A stretch of DNA of 64,000 nucleotides from the NCBI RefSeq assembly GCF_009905725.1, contig NZ_JAAAKV010000001.1, positions 124,001-188,000 on the forward strand. The letters run 5' to 3'. The stretch is from Emticicia sp. CRIBPO. GTDB lineage: Bacteria > Bacteroidota > Bacteroidia > Cytophagales > Spirosomataceae. Made by a program: the position numbers and the translations under genes. This document shows positions 1 through 9,203 of the stretch, in pieces. Every line of letters begins with the position of its first letter. The stretch's first letter is position 1. Under the pieces are notes generated by a model. The model had not been told where the DNA came from, ran no database searches, and saw only the letters and a list, made by a program, of their open reading frames with translations.

Positions 1-1
1 T

Positions 2-1501
2 AAAAGCGTCATCATTGTATCTCCTGACAAGCATCTCGGCGGATTATCTTCCGGCGGACTAGGCTTTACCGACACAGGAAACAAGGAAGTGATCGGGGGC
101 CTTTCACGCGAGTTTTACCAGAGATTGTACAATCATTATCAGAAAGAAGAAAACTGGAAATGGCAGAAAAAGGACGAATACGGCAACAAAGGACAGGGAA
201 CTCCTGCGTTGGACGGAGCCAACCGCACCATGTGGATTTTTGAGCCTCACGCTGCCGAAAAAGTATTTGAAGATTTTGTAAGCGAATATAAATTGAAGGT
301 CTACCGGAATAAGTGGCTGGACAGGTCTAAAAAAGGCATCACCATGAAATCCGGATCTATCCAATCGTTCAGAACATTGGATGGGGATGAATTCCAGGGA
401 AAAATGTTTATCGATGTTACCTACGAAGGCGACCTGATGGCCCTTGCGGGTGTTTCTTACCACGTTGGCCGTGAAGCCAATGATGTCTACGGAGAAAGCT
501 GGAACGGAGTTCAGACGGAAGTTTTCCAGCATGGTCATTATTTTAAATCGAAAGTCAGTCCTTATGTGGTTGAAAATGACCCGAAGAGCGGTTTACTGCC
601 TGAAGTTTCCTCAGAAAAACCGGGCATAAAAGGTCAGGGAGATAACAAAATACAGGCCTACTGTTTCAGAATGTGCCTGAGTAATAATCCGGACAACCGC
701 ATTCCGTTTCCGAAACCAGCCGGGTATGATCCCAAAAGATATGAACTTCTGGCGAGGGTGTTCAAAACCGGATGGCGTGAAACCTTTGATAAGTATGATC
801 CGATTCCCAACAGAAAGACGGATACCAATAACCACGGTCCTTTCAGCACCGATTATATCGGCAAAAATTATGATTATCCGGAAGCTTCCTATGAAAGAAG
901 GAACGAGATCATCAAAGAACATGAGCTTTACCAGAAAGGACTGATGTATTTCCTGGCCAATGACCCGCAGATACCGGCGGATGTGCAGGACAAAATGAAG
1001 CAATGGGGGCTACCGAAAGATGAATTTACAGACAACGGCGGATGGCCGCATCAGTTATACATCCGTGAAGCCAGAAGAATGACGGGTGAATTTGTCATGA
1101 AAGAAGCCGACGCCCTTGGAAAAACCGAAGTACCCCAACCCATCGGAATGGGCTCCTACTCCCTGGATTCCCATAATGCTCAGCGATATGTGAAAGAGGA
1201 TGGCTATGTACAAAATGAAGGAGACATCGGAGTGCATCCGAAACAGCCCTACTCTATTGCTTACGGTTCTATTTTACCTAAAGAAAGCGAGTGTAAAAAC
1301 CTGCTGGTCCCGGTTTGTGTGTCCAGTTCCCATATTGCTTTCGGATCGATCAGAATGGAACCTGTGTTCATGATTTTAGGGGAATCGGCCGCAACGGCCG
1401 CTGTTCTGGCGATAGAAGACAAGGTTTCTCCCCAAAAACTAAGTTACGATAAATTAAAGAAACACCTGCTGAATCAGAAGCAACGATTGACTTTGAATTA
1501 A
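2..1501 (+). CDS. FAD-dependent oxidoreductase, 5' end cut by window
   Basis: The reading frame is open from base 2, so the gene begins upstream of the window and only its first two dozen or so residues are missing. The visible N-terminus carries a GGLSSGGLGFTD stretch, which follows the Rossmann FAD-binding strand in the FAD_oxidored (PF12831) family. The C-terminal part has the typical VPVCVSSSHIAFGSIRMEP and GESAATAA segments of that family. These proteins are often secreted in Bacteroidota and sometimes annotated as xanthan lyase-like or sugar-polymer oxidoreductases, but the substrate cannot be told here. Whether a signal peptide exists is outside the window. The gene ends at a strong shared terminator facing the sigma factor gene. 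Confidence 0.85.
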   Translation, partial: KSVIIVSPDKHLGGLSSGGLGFTDTGNKEVIGGLSREFYQRLYNHYQKEENWKWQKKDEYGNKGQGTPALDGANRTMWIFEPHAAEKVFEDFVSEYKLKVYRNKWLDRSKKGITMKSGSIQSFRTLDGDEFQGKMFIDVTYEGDLMALAGVSYHVGREANDVYGESWNGVQTEVFQHGHYFKSKVSPYVVENDPKSGLLPEVSSEKPGIKGQGDNKIQAYCFRMCLSNNPDNRIPFPKPAGYDPKRYELLARVFKTGWRETFDKYDPIPNRKTDTNNHGPFSTDYIGKNYDYPEASYERRNEIIKEHELYQKGLMYFLANDPQIPADVQDKMKQWGLPKDEFTDNGGWPHQLYIREARRMTGEFVMKEADALGKTEVPQPIGMGSYSLDSHNAQRYVKEDGYVQNEGDIGVHPKQPYSIAYGSILPKESECKNLLVPVCVSSSHIAFGSIRMEPVFMILGESAATAAVLAIEDKVSPQKLSYDKLKKHLLNQKQRLTLN

Positions 1502-1505
1502 ATAG

Positions 1506-1541
1506 AAAAGCTCATCCTGGCTAAGCCGGGATGAGCTTTTT
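1506..1541. terminator. bidirectional terminator
   Basis: Long inverted repeat AAAAGCTCATCC / GGATGAGCTTTT with inner GGC-TAA-GCC, giving an almost uninterrupted stem flanked by A and T runs. It lies between the converging oxidoreductase and sigma factor genes and can serve both. Confidence 0.85.
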
Positions 1542-1568
1542 AAATGATCTGCAAATTCATCTATTCTT

Positions 1569-2789
1569 CTATAAACCATCCATTTTCCTCCGTATCGTCT
1601 GTTTGTCCGTTCCGGTTTTTGCCAGACTCAGGGCCTTTTCAAAATGTTCTTTTGCTCTCTGATTGTCCAGATCCGTGTAGAGTTCGCCAAGCAACGTAAA
1701 GTAAAAATGATTGTCCGTCAAGGCAAGTTTCTCGGCTTCTGCGATAGCGGCAGGTTTTCCTTTTACTTTGGCCAGGGCATAAGTTCTGTTGAGTGCTGCC
1801 ACCGGCGAATATTCCTGGATCAGTAATTGATTGTATAACATCAGGATACTCTCCCATTTCTTAGGAGTATCAGCTTTAATGGTGTACCAGTAAGCAATAC
1901 CGGCTTCGAGATGATACCGGGAAAGTTGCGTGCCTTTTGACGCTTCATGCAGATAAAAACTGCCTTTCATGATCAGTTCTTTGTTCCAGAGATTCTCATC
2001 CTGATCATCATACAAAATGAGCTCTCCCTTTTCATCTTTACGGGCTTCAAATCTCGAAGCCTGAAAACACATCAGGGCCAGTAAGGCATTGACCTGCAAC
2101 TGGTTGGTTTGTTCATTTTCTATCAGCAGATGGGTAAGCCGCATGGCTTCCAGACACAGGTCTTTCCTTAATACAGAATCCTCGACAGCAGAATAGTATC
2201 CCTCATTAAAAAAAAGATAGAGGGTTGTCAGAACCGTTTCCAGTCTTCTGTCGATTTCTGCTCCTGACGGCATTTCTATCTCTACCTTTTCAAGTCTGAG
2301 CTTCTCCCTGGCCCTGAAAAGCCTTTTATTGATGGTTTCCTTACCGGTCAGAAAAGCATCGGCGATTTCATCAATCCCGAATCCGCATAAAATCCGGAGG
2401 GCAAGACCAATCTGTGCTTCGGCGGGAATGGAAGGGTGACAGATCGCGAAAAGCATCTGCAGCTGGCTGTCCGTAATGTTTTGTTCTGATAAATCAATTT
2501 CCTGGAAAGAACCGGAAGTGTAGGCCAGTTCTCCCGCTATTTTATCATGAAAATTCCTTTCTCTCTTAAAATGATTCACCGCCTTGTTCCTGGCCGTGGC
2601 ATACAGCCAGGCTGCAGGGTTAGGAGGTATTCCTTTATAAGTCCAGGATTCGAAAGCAGCCAGAAAAGTTTCGCTTGTGATATCCTCGGCAGTTTCTATG
2701 TGCTCAATACCGAATGACTTGCACAGTACAGCCGCAATTTTGCTGAACTCTGTCCTGAATAAGTGAGGGATAAGATCCTGCTGTTCCAT
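1569..2789 (-). CDS. ECF42-type sigma factor with C-terminal extension
   Basis: 406 residues, twice the length of a plain ECF sigma factor. Residues 1-80 form region 2 (ETAEDITSETFLAAF, followed by the AAWLYATARNKAVNHFKR segment), residues about 115-170 form region 4 with the helix-turn-helix IADAFLTGKETINKRLFRA, and the remaining 230 residues are a helical, TPR-like extension (the DUF6596 type). This architecture is the ECF42 group. Known members are encoded next to YCII/DGPF proteins and lack a classical anti-sigma factor; the extension is thought to control activity. Here the YCII gene lies directly upstream on the same strand, which fits. Target promoters are not identifiable. Confidence 0.88.
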   Translation of the reverse strand: MEQQDLIPHLFRTEFSKIAAVLCKSFGIEHIETAEDITSETFLAAFESWTYKGIPPNPAAWLYATARNKAVNHFKRERNFHDKIAGELAYTSGSFQEIDLSEQNITDSQLQMLFAICHPSIPAEAQIGLALRILCGFGIDEIADAFLTGKETINKRLFRAREKLRLEKVEIEMPSGAEIDRRLETVLTTLYLFFNEGYYSAVEDSVLRKDLCLEAMRLTHLLIENEQTNQLQVNALLALMCFQASRFEARKDEKGELILYDDQDENLWNKELIMKGSFYLHEASKGTQLSRYHLEAGIAYWYTIKADTPKKWESILMLYNQLLIQEYSPVAALNRTYALAKVKGKPAAIAEAEKLALTDNHFYFTLLGELYTDLDNQRAKEHFEKALSLAKTGTDKQTIRRKMDGL

Positions 2790-2797
2790 TATACATC

Positions 2798-2824
2798 AAA
2801 GCCCCCCTGTTCAGGGAGGCTTTC
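2798..2824. other. hairpin between YCII gene and sigma factor gene
   Basis: A 12-bp stem with one mismatch (AAAGCCCCCCTG against CAGGGAGGCTTT) and a very short loop sits in the 55-bp gap between the YCII gene and the sigma factor start. It has no T tract on the transcribed side, so it is more likely an RNA processing or stability element than a terminator. Confidence 0.4.
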
Positions 2825-2844
2825 ATTGTTTTTGAATTAAGATA

Positions 2845-3189
2845 TCAATGTCTTGCGACTTTCCTTACCTCTATGCTGTTGTCAGGTCCCTGCAACACAG
2901 GTGAGCCTTTGGCCATTTCGGCAGCTTCATCCGCAGACTCAGCCCTGACGACTACAAATCCCCCGATCGCTTCTTTTGTTTCGGTATACGGGCCGTTGGT
3001 CACGATGTTATTGGGTCTTACTACCCGGCTGTCGTCAAATGACAAGCCCATACCGTTGCTGACCAGCTTGTTCTGAGCAGCAATGCCTCCCAGCCAGTCC
3101 ATGGTTTGCTGCATCCAGATCTGCATTTGTTCAGGTGAAACCAATTTACCACCATCCTGGTGTCTGAAAATCAATAAGAATTCATCCAT
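2845..3189 (-). CDS. YCII-related (DGPF domain) protein
   Basis: 114 residues, full length for a YCII/DGPF domain. It begins MDEFLLIFRHQDGGK, has the TNGPYTETKEAIGGF segment in which the family normally shows a DGPF/DGPY-like turn (here NGPY), and a C-terminal strand. The biochemical role of this branch is not known; the fold is a ferredoxin-like barrel related to muconolactone isomerase and YCII. It is the first gene of a two-gene unit with the ECF42 sigma factor, the hallmark neighbourhood of that sigma group, so it is probably the regulatory target or sensor partner of the sigma factor. Confidence 0.85.
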   Translation of the reverse strand: MDEFLLIFRHQDGGKLVSPEQMQIWMQQTMDWLGGIAAQNKLVSNGMGLSFDDSRVVRPNNIVTNGPYTETKEAIGGFVVVRAESADEAAEMAKGSPVLQGPDNSIEVRKVARH

Positions 3190-3290
3190 TGTCGTAAAGT
3201 TTAAATGTTTTACCCTTATATCAAATGAAATTTAATGAATTGGACAAGCTCTTGAAAATATTTTTCAATTTATTAAAATTAATCTTAAAA

Positions 3291-3983
3291 TCACCCCAGC
3301 ATAAGATTATTCACTTTCCAGAACGTAATGTTTCTTCTTGAAACATACCCCAGCTTTTCATATAAGCCGATGGCTCTTTCATTGGTATCGAGCACATGAA
3401 GGTAAGGAACTGAGCCCTGAGCAAGGATATTGTTGGTTACATGGGCTACCAGTTGTTTGGCCAGGCCTTTACCAACATAATCCGGATGGGTAATAACAGC
3501 ACTTACTTCGGTAAAGTCATTCATTTTGATCCTTTCACCGGTAATCGACACCAGCTTACCATCCTTAAAAATACCATAATACTGACCCATCAAACGGGTT
3601 TTCTCTCTGAACAGGCCGGGTTGGACTAAATTGACAAGGTCTACGAGTTCCTGGTTATGCCGTTCTGTCAATGGGACGATTTCTTCTGAGATCTCCATCT
3701 CTACCGGATTAAGACAAACCATCTGAAGGCATTTCAGCTCCAGTTCAGCCCAGATGTGTCCCGGTAAAAGAGGTTTTGTACCCACGATAAAAAAAGAATC
3801 CAGGTCAGCAATATAACCATCATCCAAATCCGCCGGCCCGTTTTGATTTTCGAAACCAACAAACGGAGCTACATCAGATACATAAGCCCTGATATCCCCG
3901 CTACCTCTGGAAAAAGCCTGATGAGTTTCGTTTAAGGCATACCAGACAGGATTGTCCAGTTTAGAGTATTGATCGATATCCAT
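3291..3983 (-). CDS. GNAT family N-acetyltransferase
   Basis: 230 residues. The C-terminal half (about 110-225) is a GNAT fold of the FR47-like kind, with the acetyl-CoA binding segment VITHPDYVGKGLAKQLV (motif A) and the ERAIGLYEKLGY segment (motif B). The N-terminal half is the poorly conserved region seen in two-domain GNAT proteins. The substrate is unknown. The start is the only good ATG; it sits only about ten bases downstream of a hairpin that also looks like the terminator of the gene behind it, so its own promoter must lie inside or beyond that hairpin. Confidence 0.8.
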   Translation of the reverse strand: MDIDQYSKLDNPVWYALNETHQAFSRGSGDIRAYVSDVAPFVGFENQNGPADLDDGYIADLDSFFIVGTKPLLPGHIWAELELKCLQMVCLNPVEMEISEEIVPLTERHNQELVDLVNLVQPGLFREKTRLMGQYYGIFKDGKLVSITGERIKMNDFTEVSAVITHPDYVGKGLAKQLVAHVTNNILAQGSVPYLHVLDTNERAIGLYEKLGYVSRRNITFWKVNNLMLG

Positions 3984-3984
3984 G

Positions 3985-4026
3985 AAAAAATAAGAGGTGT
4001 TACTTGTTATTCAGAAACACCTCTTT
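3985..4026 (-). terminator. terminator of the secreted protein gene
   Basis: AGAGGTGTT (3993-4001) pairs with AACACCTCT (4016-4024), and on the minus strand the stem is followed by a run of T (bases 3990-3985). It ends immediately before the ATG of the acetyltransferase, so it could also act as a leader hairpin of that gene. Confidence 0.65.
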
Positions 4027-4064
4027 TATCATTTCCATTCCTCAAAAAAAAAAAATTGACTGAA

Positions 4065-4817
4065 TTATCTCGCCCTCCTGTAGTAAACCACCTTACCGGA
4101 ATTAAGATCGGTCAGTTTTAAAATACCATCCACGAACCCGTACCTGGAAGTGCATTTATCCTGGAGCTTTCCTTCGTAGTTAAATTTAACACAAAACTGG
4201 TTGTTTTTAGTATACCACCTTGCTCCCATAGATTTCAGTTGTTCCACATCCGCAATTTTAGAGCCTTCGTCAATGCTGCTTGCATTGGCATTTTTAGAAT
4301 AGGCTGCCACATAACCCTTTTTGTAGCCGTCCATGGTCCCGTCGGCATTAAAGATGTAGTATTCAGTATTGGATCCGCCGGTCCAGGTGGTTTCGTGATA
4401 CCATTTGCCCAGAATAGCCGGGTCACGGTTTGCCCCGGCCATATCAACACTTTTAGGCGGGCTGAGCTGACCTGCTCCGGCTTTAGTGTAGGAGCCTTTC
4501 AGCAGTGGCTGGCCTGAAATACTGATACTGACTGAAAGTGCGTTTCCGTTCTGATTGAGTACAAAGGTCATTCCTTCCTGGTTATTGAGGGTCAGTTTTC
4601 CGGTAGCTTTGTTTCCGGCAACACTGCCATCCATCCGGTAGCTTTCCGTTTGTCCGTTTTGAAAAAGATTCAACATTCCGGTAAGTTGATTACCTTTGAG
4701 GGAGATTTGCATGGTACTGCTCAGAGAGCCTCCGTTACCGGTCATCATGCCCTGCCAGTTGCCATTCATCTGGGCAAACACTGTAACAGGAAAAATAAGG
4801 AGAATTATTAGCTTCAT
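4065..4817 (-). CDS. secreted protein of unknown function, two beta-rich domains
   Basis: 250 residues with a signal peptide (MKLIILLIFPVTVFAQ, cleavage after the AQ). Residues about 17-110 form a beta-rich domain built from strand pairs such as QISLKGNQLTGMLNLF and GSVAGNKATGKLTLNN. Residues about 125-250 have the ILGKWYHETTWTGG start and KLTDLNSGKVVYYRR end of a lipocalin-like or calycin-like fold. I do not recognise a named family. Periplasmic or outer-membrane facing location is expected. It is transcribed alone, divergently from grpE. Confidence 0.65.
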   Translation of the reverse strand: MKLIILLIFPVTVFAQMNGNWQGMMTGNGGSLSSTMQISLKGNQLTGMLNLFQNGQTESYRMDGSVAGNKATGKLTLNNQEGMTFVLNQNGNALSVSISISGQPLLKGSYTKAGAGQLSPPKSVDMAGANRDPAILGKWYHETTWTGGSNTEYYIFNADGTMDGYKKGYVAAYSKNANASSIDEGSKIADVEQLKSMGARWYTKNNQFCVKFNYEGKLQDKCTSRYGFVDGILKLTDLNSGKVVYYRRAR

Positions 4818-4933
4818 ATCGTAAATATAGGCTACAACCTGTCACAGTTCAATACAGCATTGCTGTCATATTGACAGTTTTTTATTTAATGGTCTGATTG
4901 TTGAGTAAGCAAATAAAAAAATGTCATTGTACT

Positions 4934-5509
4934 ATGTCTGAGAATAAGAAAAATATGCAACAAGAAAACGAAGAGGAAAAACTGAACGAAACTATTGCTG
5001 AAGTGGGATCCGAAAGTGCTGAAGAAACGCAAAACATTGAAGCAGAAGAAGTAATTGAAGTAAGTGAAGTGGATAAACTTAAAAGCGAACTGGCAGAAAG
5101 TAAAGATAAATTTATCAGGTTGTATTCAGAGTTTGAAAACTTCAGACGCAGAACTGCCAAAGAGAAAATAGAAGTAATCCAGAATGCCTCAGAAGGGCTA
5201 ATCAAAGAACTGCTTCCGGTAATGGACGATTTCGAAAGAGCTCAGAAATCAATAGAAACAACAGAGGATATCAACGCTATTAAAGAAGGCATTTTGCTGA
5301 TATTCAATAAATTACAGAAAACTTTACAATCAAAAGGACTGAAGCCTATTGAGGCTAAAGATCAGGCTTTTGACGTGGAGCTTCACGAGTGTATAACGCA
5401 ATTTGCTGCCGGCGACGACAAGAAAGGTCTGGTCATCGACGAAGTAGAAAAAGGTTATTACCTGAACGATAAAGTAATCAGGTATTCAAAAGTAGTAGTG
5501 GGTAATTAA
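4934..5509 (+). CDS. grpE: nucleotide exchange factor GrpE
   Basis: GrpE releases ADP from the Hsp70 chaperone DnaK. The chosen ATG gives 191 residues with an acidic, disordered N-terminus (about 1-55), the long coiled coil containing EFENFRRRTAKEK, the LPVMDDFERA segment and the C-terminal beta domain with the family signature around VDEVEKGYYLNDKVIRYSKVVV. An in-frame TTG 36 bases upstream would add twelve residues that look like untranslated leader, so the ATG is preferred. It is followed 29 bases later by dnaJ, a common pair; dnaK is not in the window. No CIRCE element was seen upstream. Confidence 0.95.
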   Translation: MSENKKNMQQENEEEKLNETIAEVGSESAEETQNIEAEEVIEVSEVDKLKSELAESKDKFIRLYSEFENFRRRTAKEKIEVIQNASEGLIKELLPVMDDFERAQKSIETTEDINAIKEGILLIFNKLQKTLQSKGLKPIEAKDQAFDVELHECITQFAAGDDKKGLVIDEVEKGYYLNDKVIRYSKVVVGN

Positions 5510-5538
5510 GCCACCCGGTAAATTGAAATAAATATAAA

Positions 5539-6693
5539 ATGGCAAAGAAAGATTATTATGAGTTACTGGGGGTTTCAAAAAATGTAACCGCTGACGAACT
5601 TAAGAAAGCCTATCGTAAACTAGCTATTAAGTACCACCCTGACAAGAATCCGGGCGACAAAGAGGCAGAAGATAAATTTAAAGAGATCGCTGAAGCATAC
5701 GGCGTTTTGTCAGACCCTGACAAAAAAGCACGTTATGACCAGTATGGACACGCCGGTGTGGGCGGTGCAGCCGGAGGCGGCGGATATGGCGGTGGTGTCA
5801 ATATGGAAGACATCTTCAGCCAGTTCGGTGATATCTTCGGCGACGAAAGTCCGTTCGGAAGTTTCTTTGGTGGCGGCAGAAGTTCAGGCCGCAGGGGAGT
5901 CAGAAAAGGCTCTGACCTGAGGATCAAACTAAAACTGAACCTGCAGGAAATTGCCAAAGGAGCAGAAAAGAAAATTAAAGTTAAAAGATACGTTTCCTGT
6001 AATACCTGTAGCGGTAACGGATCGAAACATGGCAATTCTCTTCAGAATTGTACCGCATGTAACGGTTCCGGCCAGGTCAGGAGGGTTCAGCAAACGATGC
6101 TCGGCCAGATGGTCAGCACCAGCACCTGCCCTACCTGTAACGGTGAAGGAAAAGTAATATTGGAAAGATGTGATGTGTGTTTCGGCGAAGGCAGAATGCT
6201 GGAGGAGGACCTGATCAACATCAAAATCCCGGCAGGTGTAGGCGAAGGCATGCAATTGTCGATGAGCGGCAAAGGTAATGTGCCGAGCAGAGGCGGCGTA
6301 GCCGGAGATTTGCTGATCCAGATCGAAGAAGAAGAGCATCCGGAACTGAAACGTGACGGCACCAACATCATTTATGACTTGCCGCTCAACTTCGTAGATG
6401 CCGTACTAGGTAAAGACATCGAGATTCCGACGGTAGACAGTAAAGTAAGAATCTCTATCAAACCTGGGACGCAGGCGGGTGAAGTTTTACGTCTGAAAGG
6501 CAAAGGTCTGAAAGAAATAAATGGATACGGTACAGGCGATCAACTGATCTATGTCAACATCTACACCCCTAAATCTGTCAGTGCCGAAGAGAAAACCGTA
6601 CTTGAAAAACTACGCGACTCTCCGAACTTCCAGCCCAAACCGGGCAGCGGCAACAGAAGTATCTTCGATAAAATGAAAGATTTTTTTAATTAA
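5539..6693 (+). CDS. dnaJ: chaperone protein DnaJ
   Basis: 384 residues, normal for a class I DnaJ. J domain at 1-70 with the HPD motif at 33-35, Gly/Phe-rich linker at about 75-125, four CxxCxGxG-type zinc repeats ([32 protein letters not shown], about 150-220) and the two C-terminal substrate-binding beta domains. The fourth zinc repeat has Phe in place of the usual residue before Gly, a minor change. DnaJ delivers unfolded clients to DnaK and stimulates its ATPase. It forms an operon with grpE and ends at a strong bidirectional terminator. Confidence 0.97.
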   Translation: MAKKDYYELLGVSKNVTADELKKAYRKLAIKYHPDKNPGDKEAEDKFKEIAEAYGVLSDPDKKARYDQYGHAGVGGAAGGGGYGGGVNMEDIFSQFGDIFGDESPFGSFFGGGRSSGRRGVRKGSDLRIKLKLNLQEIAKGAEKKIKVKRYVSCNTCSGNGSKHGNSLQNCTACNGSGQVRRVQQTMLGQMVSTSTCPTCNGEGKVILERCDVCFGEGRMLEEDLINIKIPAGVGEGMQLSMSGKGNVPSRGGVAGDLLIQIEEEEHPELKRDGTNIIYDLPLNFVDAVLGKDIEIPTVDSKVRISIKPGTQAGEVLRLKGKGLKEINGYGTGDQLIYVNIYTPKSVSAEEKTVLEKLRDSPNFQPKPGSGNRSIFDKMKDFFN

Positions 6694-6708
6694 GATATAT
6701 TCTTCAGA

Positions 6709-6752
6709 AAAACAAAGAGGCGGTATGGGATCCCATATCGCCTCTTTGTTTA
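6709..6752. terminator. bidirectional terminator
   Basis: A perfect or near-perfect 18-20 bp stem (AAACAAAGAGGCGGTATGGG against its partner ending CCTCTTTGTTT, with one G-T pair) around a GGGATCCC centre. It separates dnaJ from the converging glycosyltransferase, whose stop codon lies inside the right arm. Confidence 0.9.
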
Positions 6753-7655
6753 TACAAGACTTACTTTCCAGCGATTCTCTATAATGTCGCGGACCTTTTC
6801 CTTATCTCCCCCGACTTCATTTTCCACTTCCCAGATCAACACATCAATCAGTAACCTGTACCACAGGCCCTGGTTAAAGTGAAATACAAGGCCTTTTTTC
6901 CCATCCAGAACCCCGAGCTGAATAGTCATTCTAAACAAAAAATACAATACAGGCCTTAAACCCAAGGGCATCTTATTGTACATTCTGTTCTTTAAAAACC
7001 TTTTGACTTTGGCCTGATTGCCGGCACTATGTTCTCTTATGTCCGTAGAATTAATAAGGTTATACTTTAAATTCAGGGCATCGGCAGCTTCTCTCCTGGC
7101 ATAATTATTATGTTTTGTCACCCACCAGTGCAGAGAGTTGAGGTTTTCGTCCACAAGATCATGGTCAAACCTGACCACTTCCCCACCGTCAACAATAATA
7201 TGCTCGTCCATCAGCCTTTTCTCACAATACCCCTGACCCGTTCTCCATATCCTCAAAAGCCTTATAGGATAATAGCTTCCGTGCTTTATCCACTGCCCCT
7301 TAAAATATACCCTCCTGGTAAGTTCAATTCCGGAAATCGTCGGTGGTATGCCTTCTATCTTTTGATTGATTTCTGACTGAAGTTCTTCCATGAGATATTC
7401 ATCCGCATCCATTCTCATGATCCAGGGTGTGGTAATATTACAATTTTCAATCCCCCAGTTCAGTTGTTTTGAATAGTTGTTTTCCCATTTATTCTGAAAT
7501 ACATCAGCTCCCAACTCCCGGGCCAGTTCAATGGTACGGTCGGTTGAAAACGAGTCTACTACACAAATCCTGGAACAAACCCGCTGGAGACTTCTGATGC
7601 AACGTTCAATATGAATTTCTTCATTTGACGTTAAAATAATGGCAGTTATTGACAT
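6750..7655 (-). CDS. glycosyltransferase family 2, WaaE/KdtX-like
   Basis: 301 residues. The start MSITAIILTSNEEIHIERCI and the VVDSFSTDRTIELARELGA segment are the nucleotide-sugar-binding part of a GT-A fold; MRMDADEYL supplies the DxD metal-binding motif at about residue 80. The overall shape matches the WaaE/KdtX-like branch that adds hexoses to lipopolysaccharide core or exopolysaccharide. It is the only minus-strand gene of the left half of the polysaccharide cluster, divergent from the membrane protein at 7874. Donor and acceptor sugars cannot be inferred. Confidence 0.85.
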   Translation of the reverse strand: MSITAIILTSNEEIHIERCIRSLQRVCSRICVVDSFSTDRTIELARELGADVFQNKWENNYSKQLNWGIENCNITTPWIMRMDADEYLMEELQSEINQKIEGIPPTISGIELTRRVYFKGQWIKHGSYYPIRLLRIWRTGQGYCEKRLMDEHIIVDGGEVVRFDHDLVDENLNSLHWWVTKHNNYARREAADALNLKYNLINSTDIREHSAGNQAKVKRFLKNRMYNKMPLGLRPVLYFLFRMTIQLGVLDGKKGLVFHFNQGLWYRLLIDVLIWEVENEVGGDKEKVRDIIENRWKVSLV

Positions 7656-7801
7656 AAATACTGTGTTTCTTAAGGAATTTTACCCTCTAAAATTTTGCAA
7701 AACTACAATGAAAGCAACCAATTTTCTAAAATCTTCAGCTTTTAAATTCTTTTCGTATCACCTGAGAGTGAGAAAGCAGTTAAAAATATAAAAAAAAAGA
7801 G

Positions 7802-7809
7802 TACTTTTG
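7802..7809 (+). promoter_or_regulatory. candidate promoter -7 box
   Basis: TACTTTTG matches the Bacteroidota TAnnTTTG consensus, 64 bases before the membrane protein start. No clear TTG element was seen at -33. Confidence 0.4.
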
Positions 7810-7873
7810 ACGCCGGTTATCAAAGATTAACCCAAAGTAAAGCTATATAAATTATACCAATTAAATTCATCAT

Positions 7874-9106
7874 ATGACCGTCGTCTGGGGGAAATTTCTT
7901 ATTTCAATATTACTCAGTTTTATATGTTTAGTTTCTCTTTACTATAAAAAAAGTATCAGCTCTTCTCTTCAGAATTATCCGAAAGCCATTTATGTCTACT
8001 GGTTCGTTTTCAGGTTGTTTCCTTTTTTTATTGTTTATACGTTTTACGATTATAATCCGCAGTCAGATGTCATCTTTTTCTATCAGACTTCCGGTCAGGC
8101 AATCAAAGGGGCTATAGTCTACAAAGACTTCTGGCAACCTTACTCGCCTATTTTTCCTTATCTGAATGCGATACCCCTGTTTTTCTTAAATTCATCGAAA
8201 GCCATTTTATCGTGGATACTTCTTTACGAACTGGTTGCCATTATTATCACAAGAAAAATTGCATCGGCACATCAGAATATTGATTTTTCCATTTTGATAT
8301 ACCTTATTCTTCCAGCCCCCTTTATCTTTTCGGTTTTAGGCGGACAGGAGGATATCATGATGTGGATGTTTGTCGGATGGTCCGTTCTGGTATATAAAAA
8401 AACCGGGAATATCGTCTTAGTCGGGGTGATTTTAGGTCTGGGGCTATTGTCTACCAAAATATTACTGATCATCCCATTGTTTCTCCTGGTATTGTTTTCC
8501 GACAAACGGATCGGACTCCTCAAAGGTTTGCTGATGGTAGGTATTCCGTCGGTAGCCATCATGCTCTACCTGGTCGGCGACCGCATCTTCGCCCCCCTGG
8601 AAATCGGCGACTTCCCTTTTGCACCCAACCTGGTCAGTTTAATCAGCCCCCTGATCGGTGGAATAGAGCCCGGAAACAAGATATTAAACTGGGGAGGTCT
8701 CTTCCTGATCCTGTTCGGTACGTCTTTCTTCATTATCAGATATAAGATCAAAACGGATTATCCTTCACTGATACTGTCCGTCTTTATCCTGACTCACCTG
8801 ATCACGATCATCGCTCATAAGAACTCTTTGCCCAATTATTACTACATCATTCTTTTGCCGCTGATCTGTTTTTACAGTCAGAATTTTACCCGTAAAGACT
8901 GGGTATCCATCCTGATTCTCAACAGCATTGCGGCAGTGCAGCCCTCTCTGTGGTATTCACTCGGAGCTAAATTTTATACAGGGTTCGGTAATTTAAAGCC
9001 GGCAGAGTGGATGGATTACAGCCTTCAGATGATCTATATTGCATTGAGCATCTATTTGCTTTTCAGGATAAATACACCGGAAATCAAAGATAAGGTGGCT
9101 ATCTGA
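7874..9106 (+). CDS. polytopic membrane protein, GT-C (GT87/DUF2029)-like mannosyltransferase candidate
   Basis: 410 residues with about ten predicted membrane helices. The first extracytoplasmic loop contains YDYNPQSDVIFFY and VYKDFWQPYSPIFPYL, the pattern of an acidic residue followed by a Y-x-P loop that is typical of polyprenyl-phosphate-sugar-dependent GT-C enzymes such as GT87. The C-terminal helices are not conserved enough to name a subfamily. It precedes two cytoplasmic GT4 enzymes on the same strand, so a role in building the same glycan at the outer face of the inner membrane is likely. It could also be a non-catalytic membrane component. Confidence 0.6.
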   Translation: MTVVWGKFLISILLSFICLVSLYYKKSISSSLQNYPKAIYVYWFVFRLFPFFIVYTFYDYNPQSDVIFFYQTSGQAIKGAIVYKDFWQPYSPIFPYLNAIPLFFLNSSKAILSWILLYELVAIIITRKIASAHQNIDFSILIYLILPAPFIFSVLGGQEDIMMWMFVGWSVLVYKKTGNIVLVGVILGLGLLSTKILLIIPLFLLVLFSDKRIGLLKGLLMVGIPSVAIMLYLVGDRIFAPLEIGDFPFAPNLVSLISPLIGGIEPGNKILNWGGLFLILFGTSFFIIRYKIKTDYPSLILSVFILTHLITIIAHKNSLPNYYYIILLPLICFYSQNFTRKDWVSILILNSIAAVQPSLWYSLGAKFYTGFGNLKPAEWMDYSLQMIYIALSIYLLFRINTPEIKDKVAI

Positions 9107-9203
9107 GACTGATGACGCTTAAAATGCCTGTTGATTTTTTTGTTAACTTTACCGGTCAATACTCTTAAAAACGATAGAAAGTTTTTCAAATGAAAATAGC
9201 CCT

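Noticed and set aside
4870-4933. CIRCE heat-shock operator before grpE.
   Set aside because: No TTAGCACTC / GAGTGCTAA inverted repeat in the gap.
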